DNA from: Paenibacillus terrae
GTDB taxonomy: Bacteria; Bacillota; Bacilli; Paenibacillales; Paenibacillaceae
Direction: 5' to 3'
Assembly: GCF_000943545.1 (NCBI RefSeq)
Contig: NZ_JTHP01000053.1
Location: 1 to 48,903, forward strand
DNA: 48,903 nt
The notes beneath the pieces were generated by a model. That model was not told the origin of the DNA, made no database searches, and saw only the letters and a list, made by a program, of their open reading frames with translations. A program made the translations under genes and the position numbers. Shown piece after piece: positions 1 to 9,774 of this stretch (its first letter is position 1; every line of letters begins with the position of its first letter).

Positions 1-301
1 ACACGACGACTGAGTATTTCAAAAATGATAATATATCATGATTCAGACCATTTAAAAAATCAACATCTATAGAAGTTGTAGATATAAATGGATTATTCGT
101 AAATTCATTTCTTTCTCCACGATAGAAATTGAAATTAAACTCTGATTTTTTCTCGTGAAAATTTTTATTTACTTTAACTTGAATGAAATTGGTATAAAAC
201 CACGGAAGGGTTTCGTTATATCCCATGGTTATAGATAACGTATATGGCCATCTCAAAAATCCTAGTAATGGAGGATTATAAACTGGTAAAATATTCTTCA
301 T
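1..301 (-). CDS. Hypothetical protein, N-terminal part (runs off the left edge)
   Basis: An open frame of 100 codons begins with ATG at 301 and leaves the window at position 1 without a stop. The start is well supported by a GGAGGT Shine-Dalgarno six or so bases upstream (rc of 303-312). The protein begins MKNILPVYNPPLL and is rich in Phe, Tyr and Asn, with a stretch F-N-F-N-F-Y-R-G-E near residue 60. There is no signal peptide and no motif I recognise. It has no same-strand neighbour for 780 bases upstream, so it probably has its own promoter. Function unknown; the gene call itself is fairly safe because of the ribosome site and codon use. Confidence 0.7.
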   Translation of the reverse strand, partial: MKNILPVYNPPLLGFLRWPYTLSITMGYNETLPWFYTNFIQVKVNKNFHEKKSEFNFNFYRGERNEFTNNPFISTTSIDVDFLNGLNHDILSFLKYSVVV

Positions 302-1083
302 TTTTACCTCCGCTTTTAAATTTACTATTTCCCTAAATCTTGTTTGGAATAAAACGACAATTATATAACCATTAAATAGTAAAAAACAGAGCCTTCAGTT
401 TGGAAAATGTTAGTACCCCTGCAAACGAAACCGAAAGGCAACAACTCTCATCGGCGTCTCACGCAGTTGCGAACGATCGTTTATGTCGCCTCTAAAGTGT
501 GAGTCAGCAAAACATCATTAAAGTTGTTTGCGGATAATAAGAAATTCCTCCTTGATAAGTTTAGTCAAAATAAATTCTAATAAATACTTTAAATTCATTA
601 AAATGTATGTAAAGGAAATTTACATTTATTTTCTTAGTGGAGATCCCGTCAGGAACGTATATTAATACATTAGATCGTACCTCCAAGCTTGCCTTAACTC
701 TATCCTGTATAGCATACTATATGATGCTTTTGTTTCATTTCTTCCATGTACAGCATATAGTTTGATCTTTGGATAAATTTAGTTGTCCGATACGCCTGTT
801 GATTAGCCAGAATAAGTAACTATACTAGCCAATAATCACTTGAAAATCTGTAAATGTGAAAAGCCGATAGTATCTCTGCGGATAGATGATCCGATTAGGG
901 CACGTGGTGGTGTTGTCATCGCTCGCTCGCTCGTTCCTTCGTCCAGCCCTGTTCACGAATACGACGTTCCAACATGGCTGTTTGACTCCAATTTTCTCTG
1001 CTTCAGCATGCTCTTACGACTATGCAAAGCTCCAGCCAAATTGACTGGAGCTTGTCTAAGAAGGCTTTTTTATCTTGTATGCC
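302..1083. other. Intergenic region, no gene seen
   Basis: No supported coding sequence. A short hairpin (ATGTAAA/TTTACAT, about 606-624) followed by T-rich sequence could be a weak terminator. Around 797-823 the sequence GCCTGTTGATTAGCC resembles the terminal repeat of the IS4 element at 30998-32038, so a scar of that element is possible. Confidence 0.4.
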
Positions 1084-2547
1084 TTAACAAATTCTCTTTA
1101 CAATATCCTCTGCACGATTCTGTACAGGAGCTGTCCAGTGACCATACTCCTCCATCTTGCTCTCAAGCCATTGGATGAATTGCGGTGTAGTCATAGCATT
1201 CAGCTCTACACGGTTTTCCTGTAGCCAGTCTTCCCATTCATAATTAATATAACTGGCCGTAGGTCGATGACGGTTACTCCGCTTAAAGCTTTCAACCTGA
1301 AGCCCATAGCTACTGCTTCTTCAGGATCAAGTCCCAAATTAATGACTTTAAATTTGCGACCTGACCTGGACGAGAGATGGTCGAATGCTGCAACGTCTCA
1401 TAGATCATGGTTCCGGCTGCGTCTGCATCGTGAACACAGAAAAACGTAATCTCTTCATCTGTCTCCCCAATAAGTCAAAAACGTCTTTAACGGCACGATT
1501 CGCAAAGCCCTTTGAAGTAATCAATGCGCAATCGTATCTTTCAGGAAATTTCACATCTTTTAACGAAGTGAAATATCCTTCCTTCTCAATGAAAATGATT
1601 TTATTGAATGTCCACTCAGGCCTTACATAGTTCTGTACAGCAATCGTACCAAGCGGAATCTCATCTCCGCGATGCGGATGATACAAGATTCCCCGTGGGT
1701 CTCGATACATACCTTTGATTTCACCGTAGTCATTTTCATATTCAGAGATGAGCCGGCAAAAATAGTTATACTCAGGCTCTTTATCCAAAGCTTCCATAAC
1801 ATAAAGTCTAATTCCGTAGTAGAGCTGAAGCAAGCTAAATATGTGAGTGCCGTTACCACTCGTTTTCTGAATGGTTGCGGGAAGATTGGTCAAAATAAGC
1901 TCTTTTTCGTTTCTAGCCCCTTTGCTTTTCGACTTCACCCGATACTTGTACTGCTCTTTATTAGCAGCAAGCATAACCTTTTCGATCACGTCGCTCATGG
2001 GTCGGAAATCAGGTGCCTTGCCATCAGAAGTGATGGGCATGTATGGAGTAATCAGATTAAAACGATAAATTCCAGGTCGTGATTTCTTCATTTCAATGTA
2101 GAGACCACCACTCCAAATTGTAACTTGCTTTTTATTGTAGTGAATTCTCACATCTGTAGCGGCGACCGTGTTATTTACATAATTCCATAAATAAGAACGG
2201 CTGTCCTCATTATCTTCATCATGATATTGGACCCATGCTTCTGCAAGAAAAGGGATTTCAGCATCATGCCTGCCTCGGGAGGATCGAACCGTAAACGTTC
2301 CTGTTTGCTTCTTGTAGGACCCTCCATGTGCAAAATCACCTGCTTGGCCCAAAGAGTTAGCTTTCATACGGGAGTCACCACTTCTCAAAATATCAAGAAG
2401 CTGCTCCGTTTGTTCAGATGAGAGTCCGTTTGACAAGGGGACCGGCGAGCTATCAAATGTATCTTCAATCAGGTCAAGCGTATTTTTATCTGTCTTATGG
2501 AAGTAAGCAGCCAGAGAAAGCAAGTCAATTTGAGCTGCATTGCACAC
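1084..2547 (-). pseudogene. Topoisomerase VI-A/TOPRIM-like protein, three frameshifts
   Basis: Frame 2547-1405 encodes about 380 residues ending in a TOPRIM-like fold: first acidic motif IIFIEKEG, then ALITSKGFANRAVKDVF. Its third motif is lost in the annotated frame but reappears one base off as FCVHDADAAGTMIYETL (near 1410-1445). Reading on, the frame must shift again near 1355 and near 1299 before a coherent tail (YINYEWEDWLQ ... VKRIC) ends at a TAA at 1084-1086. The EKEG ... DxD order and the preceding RG-rich segment resemble Spo11/topoisomerase VI subunit A, an enzyme that cuts DNA; that assignment is an inference from motif order. The first lesion is in a run of four G. The start is a GTG at 2547 without a clear ribosome site, so the N terminus may also be damaged. 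Confidence 0.65.
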
Positions 2548-3255
2548 TTCAAATCTAACAAGTTAGCACTTTTCTAAGTTATATACACTTCAAATGAAGA
2601 AAGGAACATGTCAAGAGATCGATTTCCTATCTTGTTCCTTTTGGTTTAATACTACTGTCTTAATTTGAGCTTGAAATCTGAAAGCCATAATCGTTAAGAA
2701 TCAGTTTATGTTAGGTACCTAGCGTAATTTGGATAAGATAAGCCTATTTATTACGTGTTTTCATTTATAATGAGAGTTTATCCTACGCTAATTTGGCGTA
2801 GAGTCGGCTAAATATTCACATATGTATTGTTCGTAGTAATGACCAACAGAGTACCCCATCAAATTTAGTTATTTGGCCCAAATGATAGACTGAGAACTTT
2901 CGATTACCATTAACGAAGCTACTGATCGTACCGGGGTTTATTTATACCTGCCTGGCTAGAACGCTAATGTTTAAATCGTTTTTTCCATGTAATTAAGTAT
3001 CTCTGCGAGTATCGTGGTTGCTTTTACCAAAACTAACCACCCCTTTATAAGGAAATTTTTTGGGATATCAATCAATTTAAATATGGTATATCACGATCAA
3101 ATGGTAGAATAACAATTCTGGAAATAAGTATACCATCTTTTTGGATTTTTTTATATAATCATCAATAATTTACTTTATATAGACAAATCTATTTTTTCAC
3201 TATAGAAGAAAGGACCTTAATTCTGATAATATTAAAAAAAAGGAGGATTTTAACT
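2548..3255. other. Intergenic region upstream of the AbrB-like gene
   Basis: AT-rich and without a gene that I can support. It contains a small hairpin (CTACGC/GCGTAG, 2783-2801) and, near its right end, the 20-bp sequence that is also found upstream of the second AbrB-like gene (listed separately). A long T-rich stretch follows at 3140-3200 and is a likely promoter zone. Confidence 0.5.
3126..3145 (+). promoter_or_regulatory. 20-bp motif shared by both AbrB-like promoters
   Basis: AAGTATACCATCTTTTTGGA lies about 110-130 bp upstream of the GTG start at 3256. The same sequence with one T fewer lies at 48112-48130, about 120-140 bp upstream of the paralogous gene. A partial inverted copy (ATATGGTATA) is at 3081-3090. 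Outside this motif the two upstream regions look unrelated, which argues for a conserved operator or upstream element rather than recent duplication. Confidence 0.6.
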
Positions 3256-3714
3256 GTGAAAAGTATTGGTATGACTCGGCCATTAGACCCTCTAGGTCGT
3301 ATTGTAATCCCTAAAGAAATGAGAGAAACGATGGGTTATAATGTGGGAGACCCGATAGAAATTTTTATGGATGAAGAAAACGGTATCTTAGCGTTTCGTA
3401 GATATACGGGTGTTTCCTGTAATATGTGCGGATCTATCGACGAATTGACATACTTCAAGGATTACTTTATATGCGTACGCTGTATTGATGACTTAAAGAA
3501 TGACAGGGGCGTTCAGTCGAAAGTAGCGCATGTTAAGCCCGGGACCGAAAAGGCGATTAAGGAGCCAAAAAGGTCTCCTCTTCCAACAGAGCAACTATTA
3601 CAAACACTAAAGAATCTCATTCAGCAAAAGCCTAACTTGACACAAAAAGAGTATGCTGAATTAATGAGTGTTTCTCAACCAAGGATTTCTCAACTCAAAA
3701 AAATGCTTCACTAA
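3256..3714 (+). CDS. AbrB/SpoVT-type regulator with zinc ribbon and C-terminal HTH
   Basis: A 152-residue transition-state type DNA-binding protein. Residues 1-50 form the AbrB swapped-hairpin domain (GMTRPLDPLGRIVIPKEMR, then VGDPIEIFMDEENGILAFRRY). Residues 55-80 hold two CxxC pairs (CNMC ... CVRC) of a probable zinc ribbon. After a basic linker the last 30 residues read as a helix-turn-helix (KEYAELMSVSQPRISQLKKM). Start GTG at 3256 is fixed by AGGAGG ten bases upstream and by alignment with the paralogue at 48250. A terminator follows. AbrB alone is about 95 residues; the added ribbon and HTH make this a longer subtype. Target genes are not known. Confidence 0.88.
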   Translation: MKSIGMTRPLDPLGRIVIPKEMRETMGYNVGDPIEIFMDEENGILAFRRYTGVSCNMCGSIDELTYFKDYFICVRCIDDLKNDRGVQSKVAHVKPGTEKAIKEPKRSPLPTEQLLQTLKNLIQQKPNLTQKEYAELMSVSQPRISQLKKMLH

Positions 3715-3753
3715 GGGCACCTTTATTTTCTCTATCCCTTTTTGCATCAATAA

Positions 3754-3789
3754 GAAATGCCTTTTTCTTCTCAAGCAGGCATTTCCTTT
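3754..3789 (+). terminator. Rho-independent terminator of the AbrB-like gene
   Basis: GAAATGCC pairs with GGCATTTC around a 16-base loop, followed by CTTTT. It starts 40 bases after the stop codon at 3714. Confidence 0.7.
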
Positions 3790-3863
3790 TAGATTTGATT
3801 TGGAATTTATCAAGTCGTCCATAGTAAGTACTCTCCAAAATCCGATCTTTAGTAGTTATTTCT

Positions 3864-3922
3864 GGTGCGGATGCCAAGCTCACATGATTTTCCCGAGTTA
3901 TTCTCACCTCGGATTTTGTCGT
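3864..3922 (+). repeat. Leader-like block, copy 1 (no array attached)
   Basis: This block and 4287-4346 share the order GGTGCG-AT-...-AAGCTCACAT ... CCCGGG/CCCGAG ... CACCTCG-A-TTTGTCG. The second copy stands directly before the CRISPR repeats, where type I-C arrays carry a leader with such a GGTGCGAA/TTCGCACC inverted pair. Copy 1 has no repeats after it, so it is an orphan leader or a relic of a second array. Confidence 0.55.
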
Positions 3923-4286
3923 ATCCTGTTGAATGTGTACAAAACTTGAATTTTAACAAAAGAACAGAGTAATATCTGGTTACTATATTTATTGTTGTGC
4001 GCTACAATAGAGAATAGGAAGCACTTGGATACATAGTAAAGGATTTTACAAGACAATAGATGATATGAGGAAAATCGTATTGAAGGTGGTACAATGAAAT
4101 AGGACAGAATTTTTATCCCTATATTATTGTATTTCGGATTTGACCTTAAAGTATAAACTCAATGATTTGATAGACCAAAAAGAAGACAACTTGCACTTTT
4201 ACTAATTAGGAGAGATAACTACAAAAAAAGTAGAGAGTATAGGGGATAATGAAACTTACGATTGGAAAAGTGCACTGAGTTTATAT

Positions 4287-4346
4287 GGTGCGAATGTGAA
4301 GCTCACATAAAAACCCCGGGTCCTTCGCACCTCGAAATTTGTCGAA
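4287..4346 (+). promoter_or_regulatory. CRISPR leader (copy 2)
   Basis: GGTGCGAATGTGAAGCTCAC begins the block and TTCGCACCTCGAAATTTGTC closes it, giving a hairpin-capable GGTGCGAA/TTCGCACC pair. It lies 120 bases before the first CRISPR repeat, which fits the position of a type I-C leader where transcription starts and new spacers enter. The stretch between 3960 and 4286 shows no gene. Confidence 0.6.
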
Positions 4347-4468
4347 AATCAATTCAAATCAGTTACCTTCAGTAAAAGTCAAGGTTTTATCCAAGCCTCT
4401 TTGGCATCAGTTTTTGCGACAATATGAGGAATTGATATCATTAGGTTATGAATTACTGCATTTTCGCT

Positions 4469-4625
4469 GTCGCACTCCGTGTGAGTGCGTGGATTGAAAT
4501 ATCCAGATCATCTACAGTCATTGCTCCTTCGCTCAAGTCGCACTCCGTGTGAGTGCGTGGATTGAAATTTCCTGCAAATCGTCTATAGCCGGGTGCATCA
4601 ATTTGTCGCACTCTATATGAGTGCG
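4469..4625 (+). CRISPR. Cas-less CRISPR remnant, two spacers, type I-C-like repeat
   Basis: Two identical 32-bp repeats (4469-4500 and 4537-4568) start GTCGCACTCC, contain the inverted GCACTC/GAGTGC core and end GTGGATTGAAAT, the form typical of type I-C systems. Spacers are 4501-4536 and 4569-4604, both 36 bp. A third repeat at 4605-4625 keeps the hairpin part with changes and then breaks off, as expected for the leader-distal end. No cas gene lies anywhere in the window, so the array is either a relic or depends on Cas proteins encoded elsewhere. Confidence 0.9.
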
Positions 4626-4762
4626 ACTATCGACACGACAGTCCGCAGAAAGGAACATGGGAAATCCCTTACCCAATGAGGGTGAAATTCCTGAAAACGA
4701 TACTGAAAAGCATCACAAAATTTTAAGAAGTCTTACTCGTGACTTATGAAGTTAAGGCCTAG

Positions 4763-4796
4763 TAAAAAAAGACCTACTAACTTTTAGCAGGTCTTG
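4763..4796 (-). terminator. Rho-independent terminator, minus strand
   Basis: AAGACCT pairs with AGGTCTT, extended by CTAA/TTAG inside. Read on the minus strand it is followed by a run of seven T. It could end transcripts from the broken HTH gene at 5116-6104 or from the small frame at 4909-5016. Confidence 0.6.
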
Positions 4797-4908
4797 AAAT
4801 ATATTAAAGTCATCACTTTTTTTTGCTACCTATTTGGTCAAAAAGTCTTAAAATATTGCCAATGCTATTCCCCTTGTGCCCTACCAATAGCCAGAAATCC
4901 ATCGATGC

Positions 4909-5016
4909 TTATTTGAAATTGTTAGTTAGCAATTGGTACACCTCATCTATAATTTTAACAAGTTCTATAATGCAAAATATGATTGCATTAATGCCTATCC
5001 AAACCAATAATAACAT
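4909..5016 (-). CDS. Possible small membrane protein (35 aa)
   Basis: A 36-codon frame starts ATG at 5016. Residues 2-22 are a hydrophobic helix (LLLVWIGINAIIFCIIELV), followed by a short charged tail. A terminator lies 110 bases downstream on the same strand. There is no clear ribosome site, and no family I recognise. It could be a toxin-like or holin-like small peptide, or chance. Confidence 0.3.
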   Translation of the reverse strand: MLLLVWIGINAIIFCIIELVKIIDEVYQLLTNNFK

Positions 5017-5115
5017 TTAAGAATCGAGCATGTAAAGAGGTGTCGATGATCTGAATTTTCGTATAAGAGAGCTTTAAAAATACAATACTTTATCCCTTCA
5101 TATAACTAAATCACA

Positions 5116-6104
5116 TTAGTTTAATCCATATTTATTATTAAAAAAATCCGCTAAGTAATCATGGAGTCTCATCCCTTTACTTTCAGCTTCCGACAACAAT
5201 TCCTTCTTAGTTTGATGCGGAAGATACATGAGAATGGACGAATAACCTGGATCAATAACCGTACCATTATGGTCTAGGACAATATCGCCGGAATGAACGA
5301 ATGTCTTCAATCTATTAACTAAGTCCGGTTCTGTAGTCTCTGTTATACCAACTAATGTCGTCTTTTTAATCTCAACCTCTAACATCTCACCAGTTTTAAC
5401 ACGCATGTTATAAGGTCCAGCAGCCTTAAATAATTCATCTATAACCTGTTAAATTACCGAATCTAAGGTTCTAGGTATAGGGAAGACAAATTTGGCAAAT
5501 CCATATGCCGTGACCTGTTTCTTTTCTTCTATTAAATATGTTGGCTTCCACCCTAATCCTAGCGCTTCTTCAAGTGTCAACTCACTCGCTATTGTCTTCA
5601 ACGTAATTTTCGCTCGTGCGGATCCATTTCTGCCTATGCTCATTACTCTAGCCAATTCACCGTTATTGAAGTACGGCTGAAAGAGAAATACACCTGTCTT
5701 TTTGTCATATATCGTTTCCCAAAGACTCTTTGGCTTTTCTTCAACATCCTTATTGTACTGTTTCAAATCCTCTTTTTTAATAAAGAACGTTTTCTTCCCA
5801 CGATATGTATCTTCGTAGCTTTTCAGTTTCACTTCCCTAATTAACCGTGAACAAAACTTTTAGAACGATTCAATAGCTTTGCAGTATCGGCAATCGTCAG
5901 ATCCTTTTTAATTACTTGTTCTTTCACAAGCTCCATACTATCTGCACTGAACCGGTACCCTCCATCTCCCCTGTATGTCAGCCTATTCACTGGCTCGATC
6001 CTTTTCGACACTTCTGGGTGGTTTATTATTTTATAAATGGTAGCTGGCGTAACCCCCAACATATTTGCAACTTCCTGAACGTTTAGATACTTGCTCAATG
6101 CCAT
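5116..6104 (-). pseudogene. Two-HTH DNA-binding protein broken by one frameshift and one stop
   Basis: Three open pieces join into one gene of about 330 codons. Piece 1 (6104-5841) starts with an excisionase-like HTH (YLNVQEVANMLGVTPATIYK) and enters a second HTH (TIADTAKLLNRSKSF). A single missing base near 5850 ends it; one frame over, RLIREVKLKSYEDTYRGK continues the second HTH into piece 2 (5832-5449). A TAA at 5449-5451 then interrupts the same frame, which resumes as QVIDELFKAAGPYN and runs into piece 3 (to 5116). The spacing 5832 to 5406 is a multiple of three, which supports one original gene. Probably a plasmid- or phage-type regulator; exact role unknown. Confidence 0.7.
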
Positions 6105-6333
6105 ATCCCTCCTACCACTTTCTATTTATCGTGTTACTTATTTAGATTTTAATACAACAATTATATAATCAACATTTATAGTAAACATGAATTAAACACT
6201 CAAGAATAATTATAATTGAACACACAATCTTAGATACATAAAAATCAATAATAAATCCAACACAAAAGAATTACATATTATTTAAGCTTCACTACTCTAT
6301 TTGTTCTTTTTATCATTCGTGATAATATATAAA

Positions 6334-6492
6334 TGTCGAGAAACCCCCTGTTTTTTTAATGAGGTTTAAAATGGCCATTTTGATCAAATAAAAATGGGTC
6401 CTCAGATCGTTTTAAATCGATTTTTGTTTTAAAAGTTGAGTCTCCCCAAATAAAAAATAAAGTGCCGGAAAGTCCGTTGGGCTTTCTCGACA
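6334..6492. repeat. Short element with TGTCGAGAAA inverted ends
   Basis: TGTCGAGAAA at 6334-6343 is matched by TTTCTCGACA at 6483-6492, giving a 159-bp unit with TGT...ACA ends and CCC/GGG next to them. TGT...ACA ends are usual for Tn7/Tn552/IS21-type transposons. No transposase lies inside. It may be one transposon end or a miniature element. Confidence 0.4.
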
Positions 6493-6523
6493 CTCTGAAA
6501 AGTCGCTAAGATAGCGACTTTCG

Positions 6524-6864
6524 ATGAGATCATGTTCTTGTCTTACAATTTGTAGGTTTGCGACAGAAGACAACAGGTGCGTTTCTTATTGCAAAAATGT
6601 TTAAAGTTCTCAAATCGTCTGTGCGCTTCTCAATACATCCTAAGATTATAGATCTTCCAATCTCGGCTATGAACGATCAAGCCAGTTATTTTAATCGTGA
6701 AATGGCTCAATAACCCGAATTGGTTCGTTGGGAATGAGATAATATTCTTGTCAAAATCGGAAATGAGATAAAGTTCTTGTCATTTGATTTTGACAAGAAC
6801 TTTATCCCATAAAATAGAAAGCCGCGATTTTCGCAGCAATTAATGAGATAATGTTTTTATCATC
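6524..6864. repeat. Multiple copies of a GATAAnGTTCTTGTC motif
   Basis: Direct copies of ATGAGATAA-G-TTCTTGTC lie at 6524-6543, 6733-6752, 6762-6781 and a weaker one at 6842-6862. An inverted copy (GACAAGAACTTTATCCCAT) at 6792-6810 forms a palindrome with the third. A related perfect inverted pair is at 12283-12333. Arrays of about 20-bp repeats near an end are typical of transposase or recombinase binding sites. Confidence 0.55.
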
Positions 6865-7012
6865 CGACACCATTCCTTATTTTCCTGGTTTATCAAGCTA
6901 AACTTTTATCACTTATTACTGTATATTTTGACCAATATTTTATGACATTATAACAGTACATTTCTTAGGAATCGAATCAACTTAACAAACAATAATACTA
7001 GAGGTGAAAAAA

Positions 7013-8086
7013 ATGCCACCAATTCAAAAAATCAAGGATCGTGAAGTGCTGTTAAATAAGTTATCTTACATGCCTTGGTATGTCGACAAATTCATTAATT
7101 ATAAGCTTCCTGATCTTTCTCCTTCTTCACTACTCGAATACATATATGATTATGAAACCTTCTTCAACTATCTTCTGGCTGAAGGGCTTGCTCCTGCTGG
7201 CCCTATTAGACAAATTCCGATTGAAACTCTTGAGAAACTTTCATTGGATTCAATTCACGGATATAGATCCCATCTTCTCACCAAAGCAGAAAACTCAAAA
7301 ACGACAGTATCAAGGAAGCTATCGTCGCTTCGAACTTTATTCAATTACTTGAATCAAAAAGCTGAGGACGAAAACTTCAATCCTTTACTAATTAGAAATG
7401 TGATGGCGAAAGTAGATATTCGCAAAAAGAAAAACCCTAAGGAAACAGCAGCTAGCAGCCTAGCTGGGAAGTTGCTCCAAGATAATGAGATAACAGAATT
7501 TGTGGAATATATCTTTAAAGGGTACGAGAAGAACCTTGCGGGCAGAAATAGAGCCCTTTTATCTTATAAATTTAATCGAGTACGGGATACTTGTATAGTA
7601 AGTTTAATCCTAAATTCAGGATTACGTGTTTCTGAAACTGTGAATCTTGATGTAGATGATATTGATCTTACGAAACAATCTGTCTATGTTTATCGAAAAG
7701 GAGCAGATGACCAGATTAAGTCACAAGTTTACTTCCGTGAGGAGGCAATTCCATATCTTAAGGAGTATCTCTTAATTAGAGATGTACATTACAAATCTCC
7801 TAAAAAAGAGAAAGGATTATTTCTTACTATACCAAATGGACAGATTTACGGTAGCAGGATGACAAAACGCGCAATTCAAAATATGATAATTAAGTATGCT
7901 GAAGGATTTGGTAAGCCATTTCTGACTGTGCATAAACTAAGACATTCATTTGCAACTGATTATTATTTAGCTAATGATCTGTATAAAACCCAGACACAGT
8001 TGGGACATTCCTCTCCAGAAACTACACAGATCTACGCTCATTTAACTGATAAAACTATGTCCGAAGCAATAGATAAGCGAAAATAG
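7013..8086 (+). CDS. XerS-like tyrosine recombinase
   Basis: A 357-residue site-specific recombinase that cuts and rejoins DNA through a tyrosine. The N-terminal part (PWYVDKFINYKLPDLSPSSL) and the length match the XerS branch of Xer recombinases. All catalytic residues are present: R205 (GLRVSE), K229, H307 and R310 (HKLRH), H332 (LGHSS) and Y341 (IYAHL). ATG 7013 is preferred over the in-frame GTG at 7004 because GTG is part of the GAGGTG ribosome site. Upstream lies an array of 20-bp repeats that could be its or another recombinase's sites. XerS normally resolves chromosome dimers alone; a copy in a mobile region could equally serve an integrative element. Confidence 0.88.
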   Translation: MPPIQKIKDREVLLNKLSYMPWYVDKFINYKLPDLSPSSLLEYIYDYETFFNYLLAEGLAPAGPIRQIPIETLEKLSLDSIHGYRSHLLTKAENSKTTVSRKLSSLRTLFNYLNQKAEDENFNPLLIRNVMAKVDIRKKKNPKETAASSLAGKLLQDNEITEFVEYIFKGYEKNLAGRNRALLSYKFNRVRDTCIVSLILNSGLRVSETVNLDVDDIDLTKQSVYVYRKGADDQIKSQVYFREEAIPYLKEYLLIRDVHYKSPKKEKGLFLTIPNGQIYGSRMTKRAIQNMIIKYAEGFGKPFLTVHKLRHSFATDYYLANDLYKTQTQLGHSSPETTQIYAHLTDKTMSEAIDKRK

Positions 8087-8278
8087 AATAAGCATAGATC
8101 ATGGCAGGCAACTGAACTCAATAAAGGGCATCTATCCTGGTACGAAGATAACCGGGAACGGTATAAAAAGAACAAGAATCTGAGACTTGTCCAAGAAATT
8201 TCTGATTCCAATACAACCACATTTTACACCCTTATAGGAAACGACGAGCAAAATCATGCGGTTGATTTATTTGGATAA
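8087..8278 (+). pseudogene. Coding remnant without a start
   Basis: Directly after the stop of the recombinase the same frame stays open for 63 codons and ends with TAA at 8278. The text (GHLSWYEDNRERYKKNKNL ... NHAVDLFG) has normal coding composition but no start codon or ribosome site. It looks like the C-terminal end of a lost gene. No family recognised. Confidence 0.35.
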
Positions 8279-8378
8279 AGTGAGCATTTAGACCGCCTTT
8301 ATATTGCTCTTTCAGAGAGATGCATGGCCAGGGGTTATGATAGCTATCATGCAGGTGATTGATTTGAGGGTGTCTTAA

Positions 8379-9435
8379 TTATTCTTCAAAATTGTTAATC
8401 TTTTTAAAACTTATGTTCAAATCGTCATCAATTTCTAAAGAGAAAATCTTTTTATCTTCACGATCATAGATTGCTGTGAGTTTTGCTGTTATGCGCACTT
8501 CCTGAGAAGGATAATCAACGATATCCCCTTCACCTAAGTCTAATTCCAACTCTATAATTCCATCCAAAAGCACGGTACACCGAAGTAATACTTCACCGTC
8601 TAAGGGTTCGAGTTCCCAATCGGAAACACTTTCAAACTCCCAAAAACCCTAGCTTAACAGATCCATAAGGAATATATACGCCAACTGCATCTTCAAGTGA
8701 CAGTTCATTTACATAAATAGATGCCTCTTCACAAAAATCATTATGAAAAGGTTCAAGTAGTTCCAGTAGTTTATCTGTATCTAGATCGTTATTTTCAATC
8801 CATTGAATTAATTGGAGATTCTGCTCCTTCTCCTTATACATATCGGTAAACATCAGACTCTCGAGTGATTTAAAGAGCGAGAAACGTTTTGAGTCCTTTT
8901 TAAGATCTGGATGAAGTTCTCCCCCCCTTTTTCCAGAAAAGTAGTCTGAAGTATTATTGGTTATAAAAAAACAGTTCGTTAAATCTTCGGTTTCAGCAAG
9001 CCTCGCATATGATAGCCATATAATCCCATCCCTGAATTCCTGCTTTTTGTCGGTAAACGGTTTAATCCGATTAATAGATCTGTGTACTAATTCAGGAAGC
9101 AAGTTATTGTCATATGGGACAATTTTAACGATATTGCTCATCATTAATTCGTTATAGTATGCCTCAAACCGTTCGGCAACTTCATTTAATTCCGGAAGAA
9201 CAATCGGTATCTCTGGTAAAAGAGAAACAGAATTATAATCTTTGATAGCTTTTCTCAGCTGTACTATAGGAGTTTCAACTTTTCTTAGATAATGGCGTTT
9301 AGCTTCTTCCAACACCACCTCTGATATATAAATTCTCAATTCTCGATTCCGAGCAGCCTTTACCAGCCCGCTACCGAGATTTTGAGAAAGAAAAGGATCT
9401 CTATATAAAACAGTTGTGTCCAAAAATATATTCAT
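8379..9435 (-). pseudogene. PIN-domain protein (DUF4935-like), frameshift near the C terminus
   Basis: The main frame (9435-8632, 267 residues) opens with a PIN-type core: MNIFLDTTVLYRDPF gives the first acidic residue, and later acidic positions lie in VVLEEAKRHY and FRDGIIWLSYA ... CFFITNNTSDY. PIN proteins are metal-dependent ribonucleases; a toxin or defence role is possible. The frame ends in KLGFLGV at 8632, but with one T fewer in the T5 run near 8640 it continues as KLGFWEFESVSDWELEPLDG into the 64-codon frame ending at 8379. Proteins of the DUF4935 type are about 350 residues, which fits the repaired length. Ribosome site AAAGGGGC lies before ATG 9435. Confidence 0.65.
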
Positions 9436-9774
9436 TTAGATGCCCCTTTATGGAACGGATTTTGAACTAACTACACATATTTTTTATTGTACTTATAAAA
9501 CTCTAATTATACTATATCAGCCAGCAGTTTGGTGACTCTTAGAGAATTGTATTTTTGAGGCCGAGTAAGTTTATTTGCCCCTCTAAATAAGACTAAAAGA
9601 TCTTTTTTAGGTCGTAAGATAAATTCACCTCAAAATTGGCAAATTTATGAGATTAAGAATTCGTCTGTTATTGAGATAGTTATAGATGTGCAAAGTTAAA
9701 GGTCAAAAAAGCGGGTCTAGCTGTTACATAGGAGAGAATAGATTATTACTATTCCCCTTCCAACACCAGTATAA
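9436..9774. other. Intergenic region
   Basis: AT-rich, with the promoter of the minus-strand PIN gene presumably at its left side. A weak self-complementary segment (CTAAAAGATCTTTTTTAG) lies near 9593. No gene seen. Confidence 0.4.

Noticed and set aside
797..823. Possible IS4 end (GCCTGTTGATTAGCC)
   Set aside because: It resembles the IS4 repeat at 30998, but there is no partner repeat or transposase scrap nearby, so I did not call an element.
840..1178. 112-codon plus-strand frame
   Set aside because: No ribosome site, Ser/Cys-rich text without motif, and it overlaps the end of the minus-strand TOPRIM gene, whose codon pattern is far better.
4823..5020. 65-codon plus-strand frame
   Set aside because: Antisense to the small membrane frame at 4909-5016, without ribosome site. 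The minus frame has the better composition.
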